A DNA stretch of 11,964 nucleotides from CADDYX01 sp045809945 (lineage in GTDB: Bacteria; Verrucomicrobiota; Verrucomicrobiia; Chthoniobacterales; UBA10450), in NCBI GenBank assembly GCA_045809945.1, contig JBJMWW010000056.1:1-11964 (forward strand). The letters are read 5' to 3'. The notes beneath the pieces were generated by a model. That model was not told where the DNA came from and did no database searches. It was given only the letters and a program-made list of their open reading frames with translations. Of this stretch, positions 6,995-11,964 are shown piece after piece. Made by a program: the position numbers and the translations under genes. Position 1 is the first letter of the stretch. The number at the start of each line of letters is the position of its first letter.

Positions 6995-7419
6995 TGCGAG
7001 GTCGAGGGCGCAGCGCGAATCTGGTAACCGATTTTCTTGATTCCTACTGCGCGCACTTTGTCCAGCACGGCGATGATGTCGCCGTGTGGCGTTAGCATTT
7101 CGCCACTGATAGATACTTTGATATCTGGATTCGCCTGATGCGCCTGGTACAAGCGCCCGGCCAGATCGTCCAGCGAAAGGGCCTGGTTATCGTAGTAAAC
7201 GACGTTACCGACAGCGACCCGGAGCGAGATCAAATCCTTCTTGTCCTGCTGCTGCGGCGGTGGCGCGACGGCGGAAGGCAGCGTCACGCGAATGCCTTTC
7301 ATGTGCGTCTGACTCAGGCTGACCATCATGAAGCTCGCGAGCAGGAAGAACATGATGTCGATCAGCGGAATGATCTCGATGCGCGCGTGCTTTTTCTGAA
7401 TTGGTGATCGCATTCTCAT
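6991..7419 (-). CDS. exbD: ExbD/TolR-type proton-channel subunit, second copy
   Basis: Inner-membrane partner of ExbB that couples proton flow to TonB. The 142 residues comprise a short cytoplasmic N-terminus, one membrane helix (about 16-36) with the essential channel aspartate D21 in PLIDIMFFLL, and a periplasmic domain (about 45-142, ending with DIIAVLDKVRAVGIKKIGYQI). The start at 7419 is supported by AAGGAG 7 bases upstream, the best ribosome site in the operon; a second ATG lies two codons later. It is the last gene of the operon, 15 bases after tonB. Its membrane segment (residues 13-37) is identical to that of the other ExbD at 8068-8508, while the periplasmic part is clearly diverged and carries a proline/glutamine insert (VAPPPQQQDKK). 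No terminator is visible; the stop overlaps that of the convergent rdgB. A TolR role is possible, but the adjacent TonB favours ExbD. Confidence 0.93.
   Translation of the reverse strand: MRMRSPIQKKHARIEIIPLIDIMFFLLASFMMVSLSQTHMKGIRVTLPSAVAPPPQQQDKKDLISLRVAVGNVVYYDNQALSLDDLAGRLYQAHQANPDIKVSISGEMLTPHGDIIAVLDKVRAVGIKKIGYQIRAAPSTSH
7322..7380 (-). repeat. Duplicated exbD membrane-segment block, copy in the distal gene
   Basis: This 59-base block matches 8411-8469 in the other exbD at 56 of 59 positions (my count by eye). It encodes residues 14-33 including the channel aspartate. The three differences are all silent, while DNA on either side is much less alike. Confidence 0.8.
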
Positions 7420-7426
7420 CAGGAAT

Positions 7427-7432
7427 CTCCTT
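7427..7432 (-). promoter_or_regulatory. Strong ribosome binding site for the second exbD
   Basis: The minus strand reads AAGGAG here, 7 bases before the ATG at 7419 and just after the tonB stop (7435-7437). It suggests the distal exbD is translated on its own account rather than only by coupling. Confidence 0.75.
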
Positions 7433-7434
7433 CG

Positions 7435-8064
7435 TCAGTAGGACGCGCCGCTCATCGTGTAGGTGATCGGGATCTTCACTTTCGCAACGGTGTTCGGCTT
7501 GAAACGCCAGCGCCTGAAGGCACTTGTGGCAGAGTTGTCCAGAATCGGACTGCCCGTGCTCTGTGCCATCGTCGCATCCGTTACGCTGCCGCTCGCAGTA
7601 TCAACCGTGACCACGCATACGCCGCTGCCAGTGACGTGATGACTGCGCGCTTCGTACGGGTACTCAGGTCGCGGCGCGCTGATCGCGGCTGCTTTGCCTT
7701 GAGAGGCGGAGACCGTCCCAGCCGGTTTCGGCGCTCCGACTTGGGGAGCCTTAATCGGTCCTTGCGGCTTGGTCGGCCGGTTGATCTTCGGCGGCGGACT
7801 TTCCTCATGGAATTCCGGCACGTCCTGGACATCCGGTGGCGGAGGCGGCAATGGAACGTCTTCCGGTGGCGGCGTCGGCGCCTCTTCCGGCGGTTGATCG
7901 AGTGTCGCCTCAATCGTAGCGGTCGGAATATCGGTCAGATCAGTTGGCGGCGGCGGCTTTTCAAAAGCAGCGAGCACGGCAATGCCATGCAAAGCGAGCG
8001 CTCCTCCGAATGCGGCAAACAGCTGCCATTTCGGCGCTGGCCTAAATAAAAGTGGTCCGGCCAT
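7435..8064 (-). CDS. tonB: TonB family energy-transducing protein
   Basis: Links the inner-membrane ExbB/ExbD motor to outer-membrane transporters across the periplasm. The 209 residues show the full TonB plan. A cytoplasmic start is followed by one membrane helix (about 15-34) with a histidine (H26, in ALALHGIAVLAAF) at the position of the essential TonB membrane histidine. A proline-rich periplasmic rod (about 36-115: PPPP, TPPPEDVPLPPPPP, Lys-Pro stretches) comes next. The C-terminal domain (about 128-209) has PRPEYPYEAR, GSGVCVVTVD, STGSPILDNSATSAFRRWRF and a final beta strand. The ATG at 8064 is 3 bases after the preceding exbD stop; GGGGAG on the minus strand (8072-8077) could serve as ribosome site. 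Its place between two exbD genes makes it a dedicated part of this motor. No TonB-dependent receptor is in the window, so the substrate cannot be inferred. Confidence 0.93.
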   Translation of the reverse strand: MAGPLLFRPAPKWQLFAAFGGALALHGIAVLAAFEKPPPPTDLTDIPTATIEATLDQPPEEAPTPPPEDVPLPPPPPDVQDVPEFHEESPPPKINRPTKPQGPIKAPQVGAPKPAGTVSASQGKAAAISAPRPEYPYEARSHHVTGSGVCVVTVDTASGSVTDATMAQSTGSPILDNSATSAFRRWRFKPNTVAKVKIPITYTMSGASY

Positions 8065-8067
8065 AGC

Positions 8068-8508
8068 TTAGCTCCCCGGCGCGGGCGGAACCCCTTTCAG
8101 CGCCTCGCTCTTAATCTCAAACGCAATCTTATAGAACCCCACCGACCTTAGGATATCGAGCACGTGGATGATATTTCCGTGCATCGTGTCGCGGTCACCC
8201 CGCACGAATACTTTGGCGTCCGGGTTCGTCCCGTGTACCTGAGAGAGCGTCTTCGTCAGGTCGTCGTAGGACATCTTTGTTTTATCAAAGTAGGCATTGC
8301 CGTCCTGATCAACAGAGACGCTGATGTACTCGCGCTTGGTTTGCGTTTCGCCGGAAATACCGGTGGGCAGGGCCACCTTGATCCCTTTCATGTGCACCTG
8401 GCTCAAGCTCACCATCATGAAGCTCGCAAGCAGGAAGAACATGATGTCGATCAATGGAATGATCTCGATCCTCGCCTTTTTGTGCGGGATGGGAGAGCCG
8501 ACGTGCAT
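8068..8508 (-). CDS. exbD: ExbD/TolR-type proton-channel subunit, first copy
   Basis: A 146-residue protein with the same plan as the copy at 6991-7419: cytoplasmic start MHVGSPIPHKKARIEI, membrane helix (about 16-36) with channel aspartate D21 in PLIDIMFF, and a periplasmic domain (EYISVSVDQDGNAYFDKTKM, NPDAKVFVRGDRDTMHGNIIHVLD, SVGFYKIAFEI). The C-terminus ends in a short proline/glycine tail. It lies 9 bases after exbB and 3 bases before tonB, so translation is probably coupled; the short gap from exbB has no Shine-Dalgarno sequence. By analogy with the known ExbB pentamer/ExbD dimer, this copy could pair with itself or with the second ExbD; the sequence does not decide which. Confidence 0.94.
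   Translation of the reverse strand: MHVGSPIPHKKARIEIIPLIDIMFFLLASFMMVSLSQVHMKGIKVALPTGISGETQTKREYISVSVDQDGNAYFDKTKMSYDDLTKTLSQVHGTNPDAKVFVRGDRDTMHGNIIHVLDILRSVGFYKIAFEIKSEALKGVPPAPGS
8411..8469 (-). repeat. Duplicated exbD membrane-segment block, copy in the proximal gene
   Basis: Partner of the block at 7322-7380, in the same orientation with an offset of 1089 bases. A weaker match extends about 30 further bases toward the periplasmic-domain side (from about 8380). Confidence 0.8.
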
Positions 8509-8517
8509 AGGACGGAG

Positions 8518-9588
8518 CTAAATCGATGAGCGTGTGGCAGACGATGGCGTCGACGTTGGAATTTCCACATCGCCGTGGTGGCCGCCCGCCGCTTTGTTCT
8601 GCGCCTCCAGCATAACTTCGAGGTTCGTCGCAGCCGTCTGCAATTCGAACTCTAAGTTAGACACGCGTGAGGTGAAGAAGTTGAATGGAATCAGCGCAAA
8701 GATCGCGATGCCCAGACCGCATGCCGTCGCAATGAGCGCTTCGGCGATACCGCCCGTCACCGCTCCGACTGCGAGCTCCTCGTTACCAAGAGAGCCGAAC
8801 GATCTCATCAAACCGGTGATCGTTCCTAACAGACCGAGCAACGGCGCGAGCGTGACCAGAGTGTCCATGACCACAAGGAACCGACCGGCACGCTTGATTT
8901 CGATTCCGGCAGCGACCTGCAACGCGCCCTGCAGCGACGCGTGCTGGTGGTTCAAACCATTGAACATCATGCGGAGCACCGGATCACGCGTGCCACGCGA
9001 GAGGCGCGAAGCTTCGGCCACGTCCCCGTTTTCAATCGCAGTAAAGACTTTCTCGATGTGTTTGGGATCGCGGCGCATCCAGCGGCCGAGCCACCAGAAG
9101 GCGCGCTCGAGCACCACGGCCACCGCGATGATGGACACGATGAGGATCGGCCACATGATCGCGCCACCCTGGTGGAACTTGTCGATCAGGAAGTTCTTCC
9201 ACGTTTGCGGCGGCGGCGGTGGCGTAGCGGAGGGAGAAGCACCGGGACTCACACTTGCCGCAGGCGATGCGCCTGTCGCAGTGGTCGTCGTCGTGCCAGG
9301 CGCGCCGGGCGCCGGTGACATCCCCGGCGCCGGAGGAAGGCCCGTCGCCGGCGCGGATCCCGGAGGAGGAGCGATGGCGCCACCTGGTGGAACATTTGTT
9401 CCCGGAGCCGGATTAGCCGCGGCGGGATTCGTTGCCCCGGTCGGTCCGGGAGGGGTCGGTTGCAACGCCGGCTGATTCCCGGCAGGCGGTGCCCCTGCAC
9501 CCGGTGGTGGCGGCGGCGGCGGTTGTTGGCCGAAGGAATTCAGCGCAAGTGCGACAGTGAATAAGCTGGCAATGAGCAGTTTTTTCAT
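8518..9588 (-). CDS. exbB: ExbB/TolQ/MotA-family proton channel with signal peptide and proline-rich extension
   Basis: Main subunit of the TonB motor. At 356 residues it is over 100 longer than E. coli ExbB. Residues 1-21 form a Sec-type signal (MKKLLIASLFTVALALNSFG). Residues 22-128 are low complexity, rich in Pro, Ala, Gly and Thr (QQPPPPPPPG, GAPGTTTTTATG, SATPPPPP). The ExbB core follows: TM1 at about 142-166 (GGAIMWPILIVSIIAVAVVLERAFWW), a cytoplasmic domain at about 170-235, TM2 at about 238-262 (DTLVTLAPLLGLLGTITGLM) and TM3 at about 276-305 (AVTGGIAEALIATACGLGIAIFALI), with the family threonines (about 246, 278, 288). The tail (about 310-356) is partly coiled and ends Ser/Thr rich. 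As the ExbB N-terminus faces the periplasm, an exported extension fits the topology. The ATG at 9588 has no Shine-Dalgarno sequence, but the perfect signal peptide supports it. First gene of the operon. Confidence 0.93.
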   Translation of the reverse strand: MKKLLIASLFTVALALNSFGQQPPPPPPPGAGAPPAGNQPALQPTPPGPTGATNPAAANPAPGTNVPPGGAIAPPPGSAPATGLPPAPGMSPAPGAPGTTTTTATGASPAASVSPGASPSATPPPPPQTWKNFLIDKFHQGGAIMWPILIVSIIAVAVVLERAFWWLGRWMRRDPKHIEKVFTAIENGDVAEASRLSRGTRDPVLRMMFNGLNHQHASLQGALQVAAGIEIKRAGRFLVVMDTLVTLAPLLGLLGTITGLMRSFGSLGNEELAVGAVTGGIAEALIATACGLGIAIFALIPFNFFTSRVSNLEFELQTAATNLEVMLEAQNKAAGGHHGDVEIPTSTPSSATRSSI

Positions 9589-9688
9589 AGGGTTGAGAGA
9601 AGGCTGAACATCTGACGATGCGCCGGTGTGACAGCGACGACGGTTTCGATGCGAGCAAACATTTCGTTCCTCTTTTCGATCCGACGTT

Positions 9689-9723
9689 CCGGATGAGTCA
9701 CAAGGTTATTTCGCTTCATCCGG
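9689..9723. promoter_or_regulatory. Inverted repeat in the exbB leader, possible operator or RNA hairpin
   Basis: CCGGATGA (9689-9696) and TCATCCGG (9716-9723) are perfect 8-base inverted arms around a 19-base spacer, 100-135 bases before the exbB start. A further ATCCG half-site (9679-9683) lies next to the first arm. It could bind a dimeric regulator or fold in the leader RNA. I cannot name a matching regulator. Confidence 0.4.
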
Positions 9724-9742
9724 CTTCGGGGGATGTAAGCTA

Positions 9743-9748
9743 ATTGTA
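9743..9748 (-). promoter_or_regulatory. Tentative -10 element of the exbB operon
   Basis: The minus strand reads TACAAT, one mismatch from TATAAT, in the only AT-rich part of the 196-base gap between the glycosidase gene and exbB (about 9741-9775). No good -35 hexamer is seen at 16-18 bases upstream, so the call is weak. If real, the inverted repeat at 9689-9723 lies just downstream, within the transcribed leader. Confidence 0.25.
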
Positions 9749-9784
9749 CGAAATGATTTGAGAAAAGATTTTTTTGCGTTCGCG

Positions 9785-10546
9785 CTACTTCGCGACAACG
9801 CCGAGAAAGTCGCGCACACGCTTGCTTTCCGGAATCGCGAACGCGGTGCCGTCCGCGCGACGAAAGCAAAACGCGCTCGACGAACCGCCGTCGAGATTCA
9901 TCGCTCGCCAGACGCTGAATCCTTCGCTTAACCGCACACTGCTCAGGATTTCGCCGAGCTGGGCCAGTGTCGCTTCGTCGCAGTAGCCGAGCGCGGCGTG
10001 CCCTCCACGCGCCACAGCGGCGAAGGTTCGGCGTGCCGGACGGGTATCATCAAGTCCGCGGACGCCCGCTCCCAGATCGACGAGAAACGGTCCGCACTCG
10101 ACCGCCGCGTCGGTTCGGCGGTTGCGTGACCATTCGCCGATTCGGACGATCTCCACACCGCGATCCGGCGATGCGGAAAGCACGCCGGTTAACAATCGCG
10201 CACGGACGAGCGGTGAGGTCGTCGCGCCATCAATCACCCGCAATCCAATCGGCGCGAACTGTGGATCAAAATAGCCGCCGTTCACTCCGGCGATCGAACT
10301 GTGCTGCCGCATAGCGGTCGCAAGATCGGAGTCGCCATTCGGATTATCGATCACCCGCAGCGTCGCGATTTTCGCGGAGAAAACCGCGAGCTCCAGCGTC
10401 ACCGCTTTGTCGCTACCCCCGCTCAAGTGGAGCGTGCGATGCTCGACTCCGCCATTGCTCTCGCTCTGGCTCGATTCAAGTTTCCACGCGCCATAAGCTC
10501 TGACGGCACACAGCGAGACCAGGAGCAGCGCGACGAGTCGTCTCAT
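9785..10546 (-). CDS. Exported phosphodiester glycosidase (NAGPA-domain) protein
   Basis: A 253-residue protein of the phosphodiester glycosidase family (Pfam NAGPA, formerly DUF2233), which in animals uncovers mannose-6-phosphate; bacterial members are exported and act on sugar phosphodiesters, exact substrate here unknown. Residues 1-19 are a signal peptide (MRRLVALLLVSLCAVRAYG, cleaved before AW). Family motifs: AGVNGGYFDP (86-95), CGPFLVD (151-157), ARRTFAAVARGG (171-182) and AMNLDGGSSSAF (215-226), the last being the strongest family signature. The domain fills the mature protein, and no extra domain is seen. The ATG at 10546 lies 8 bases after the TPR-protein stop, so the two genes are probably co-transcribed. 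No terminator is visible after its stop. A cell-envelope glycan or wall teichoic-like substrate is possible but not shown. Confidence 0.88.
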   Translation of the reverse strand: MRRLVALLLVSLCAVRAYGAWKLESSQSESNGGVEHRTLHLSGGSDKAVTLELAVFSAKIATLRVIDNPNGDSDLATAMRQHSSIAGVNGGYFDPQFAPIGLRVIDGATTSPLVRARLLTGVLSASPDRGVEIVRIGEWSRNRRTDAAVECGPFLVDLGAGVRGLDDTRPARRTFAAVARGGHAALGYCDEATLAQLGEILSSVRLSEGFSVWRAMNLDGGSSSAFCFRRADGTAFAIPESKRVRDFLGVVAK

Positions 10547-10554
10547 CGACGCGC

Positions 10555-11964
10555 TCAGACTTTCGCGATCAGCTGCTGGAAGCGCGGATTGCTGCGCAGA
10601 TTATCCCAGGCGGGATCGAGCTTCAGGATTTGCGCCGTCAAATCGCTCGGAACCTGCAGCAGATGGACGAGCAAATCGATCGCTCGATCGGACTCGCCTA
10701 CATCAGCGTAGACGCGAGCCATCGCTTCGGTGACGCCGACGCCCTCGAATGCATCGTTAGCTTCAGGTTTGATCTGGGATGCGCGCTGCGCCGCAGCGAT
10801 CGCGGCCTCTTTTTCGCCAAGCCACGCCAGCGCCTGGGCCAACTGGCAGTGGTAGTCGGCCACGTCCGGCGACGATCGAATCAGCGACTCGGCAAATTCC
10901 TTCGCTTTCGTCAAATCGGCACGCGCGCCCGCCTGGTCGCCGGATTTAAGCCGCGCGTATCCAGACAAGAGGTACTTATTTCCGAGCTGGCCATGTTCCG
11001 TATTGATGAGCGCGTCTTGAACGCTCTCCAATTCTCGTACTGCATCAGCGAAACGTCGCTGCAGGATGAACAGGCTGGCGCAGCCAATAATCACGATCGG
11101 ATTCCGCTGAACTTCGGGAGGCGCGCTCTTCACGCGTTCGATCGACTTCGCGGCAACGCTGACATCGCCATGCTCGCGAATGGCCAATTCCACCTCTAAC
11201 GCAGCAATCGAAATGGAGTTCGGGTTGAGCTTCAGGGCGCGGTCCAACGTTTGCTTGGCGGCCGTGAAGTTGCGCTGCATCTGGAAATTAAAATAGAGAT
11301 TCTGCAACGGCCAGGCGGCATTCGGATCGAGCTCGACGGCCTTCTGCAGATTCGCGGTGGAATCATCCCACTTGCCCTGCCGCCGCTGAATCGCGCCAAT
11401 CGCAAGGTAAACGTCCGAGTCGTTGGGCAGCCCGACCTTCGCCATTTCGAATTCGCGCAGCGCGCGATTGAAATGCTCCGGATCGTTATCGCCGTAATAA
11501 TAGCTGTAGCCCAGCGCGAGATGCGCCTCGGGCAGATTCGGTTGCAGCGCCAGCGCCTTGTCGGCCAGGTCCCGCGCCTTTTGTTTGCGCTGCGGCGTCG
11601 GGTCATTCGAGCGCACGAGCCAGCTCTCGTGAATCGAGTACGCAGCAAACGCGAGCGCGAACTTTGGATCGAGTTGCAACGCGCGGTCGTAAAGCTGTTC
11701 CGCTTGCTTCAGCTTCTCGACATCTTCAGGAGCAAAGAGATTGCGCGCCTGGATGAAAGCGAGATAGGCCTCACCGTTTTCTGTCGGCTTGCGCGTTATC
11801 TGCGCCTTTTCCGTGGGCGAAAGCTTCGCCTGGAGCTCGTCCGCGATTTTCTGCGCGAGATCAGTCTGAATCGCGAAGACGTCATTGAGATCGCGATCGT
11901 AATCTTCCGCCCAGAGATGCTGGTCGGTCTGCGCGTTGATCAGCTGCACGTTCACCCGGACGCG
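10555..11964 (-). CDS. TPR-repeat protein with FlgO/TolB-like segment (5' end outside the window)
   Basis: At least 469 residues, open to the right edge, so the N-terminus is missing; the in-frame GTG at 11955 is an internal valine codon and not a start. The visible part begins RVRVNVQLINAQTDQHLWAEDYDRDLNDVFAIQTDLAQKIADELQ (shown here by its key pieces VQLINA, HLWAEDYDRDL and VFAIQTDLAQKI). This is the FlgO/TolB-like segment commonly placed before TPRs in large signalling proteins such as CHASE- or kinase-linked, winged-helix, or adenylate-cyclase-type proteins. The rest (about 75-460) is helical TPR-like repeats, for example AEQLYDRALQLDPKFALAFAAYS, ADKALALQPNLPEAHLALGYS, NLQKAVELDPNAAWPLQNLY and LDRALKLNPNSISIAALEVELA. 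The missing N-terminal domain (kinase, cyclase or DNA-binding) decides its role. It precedes the NAGPA-domain gene by 8 bases. Confidence 0.85.
   Translation of the reverse strand, partial: RVRVNVQLINAQTDQHLWAEDYDRDLNDVFAIQTDLAQKIADELQAKLSPTEKAQITRKPTENGEAYLAFIQARNLFAPEDVEKLKQAEQLYDRALQLDPKFALAFAAYSIHESWLVRSNDPTPQRKQKARDLADKALALQPNLPEAHLALGYSYYYGDNDPEHFNRALREFEMAKVGLPNDSDVYLAIGAIQRRQGKWDDSTANLQKAVELDPNAAWPLQNLYFNFQMQRNFTAAKQTLDRALKLNPNSISIAALEVELAIREHGDVSVAAKSIERVKSAPPEVQRNPIVIIGCASLFILQRRFADAVRELESVQDALINTEHGQLGNKYLLSGYARLKSGDQAGARADLTKAKEFAESLIRSSPDVADYHCQLAQALAWLGEKEAAIAAAQRASQIKPEANDAFEGVGVTEAMARVYADVGESDRAIDLLVHLLQVPSDLTAQILKLDPAWDNLRSNPRFQQLIAKV

Noticed and set aside
8534..9475. 313-codon open frame opposite exbB, with a Gly/Pro/Ala-rich end
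   Set aside because: Its composition simply mirrors the proline/glycine-rich exbB coding sequence; no independent start signal or family signature.
9192..9540. GC-rich repeats in the proline-rich part of exbB as a mobile or CRISPR-like repeat
   Set aside because: The repeats are irregular codon-level Pro/Ala/Gly runs with no fixed unit or spacer pattern.
11953..11955. GTG as the start of the TPR protein
   Set aside because: The frame is open to the window edge and the residues before it (RVR) continue the conserved FlgO/TolB-like pattern, so it is internal.

Overview
The window is a GC-rich bacterial chromosomal segment, densely packed with ordinary genes and with no phage, transposon, CRISPR or RNA-gene signature that I can see. 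The organism is Gram-negative: there is a TonB energy-transducing locus, a lipoprotein and several exported proteins. The gene styles (an ExbB with signal peptide and proline-rich extension, two ExbD copies around a TonB, an MscL with a zinc ribbon, a small exported protein with a threonine tail) suggest a soil Verrucomicrobium of the Chthoniobacterales/Spartobacteria type. That placement is inference and not proven by any single marker here.

Layout, left to right. (1) 1-483, minus: N-terminal part of histidyl-tRNA synthetase, cut by the window edge. (2) 615-1037, plus: a small exported protein of unknown function, ended by a clear intrinsic terminator at 1065-1099. (3) 1098-2643, minus: a 3D-domain lipoprotein followed by UDP-glucose 4-epimerase (galE), probably one transcript for envelope and cell-surface sugar work. 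(4) 2661-3317, plus: a calcineurin-like metallophosphoesterase of the COG1407/PdeM type. (5) 3314-6375, minus: leucyl-tRNA synthetase (leuS) with mscL 2 bases behind it; this MscL carries a C-terminal four-cysteine zinc ribbon. (6) 6416-6994, plus: the RdgB/HAM1 house-cleaning nucleotide pyrophosphatase, divergent from leuS. (7) 6991-9588, minus: a compact four-gene energy-transduction operon in the order exbB, exbD, tonB, exbD. (8) 9785-11964, minus: a TPR protein with a FlgO/TolB-like start (cut by the right edge) followed 8 bases later by an exported phosphodiester glycosidase (NAGPA-domain) protein.

The functional centre is the exbB-exbD-tonB-exbD operon, which should convert the proton gradient into work at outer-membrane TonB-dependent transporters. 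Its oddities are a roughly 110-residue low-complexity Pro/Ala/Gly/Thr region on ExbB, and two ExbD paralogues that share a nearly identical membrane segment even at silent positions. The rest is core metabolism: translation (hisS, leuS), nucleotide sanitation (rdgB), osmotic safety (mscL) and sugar-nucleotide interconversion (galE).

Two of the convergent gene pairs end on the same palindromic CTAG, so that each strand reads TAG from the same four bases. Several divergent pairs have very short gaps (17 and 40 bp), so promoters there must overlap coding sequence. I see no convincing novel defence or mobile system; the most interesting items are architectural variants of known machines.
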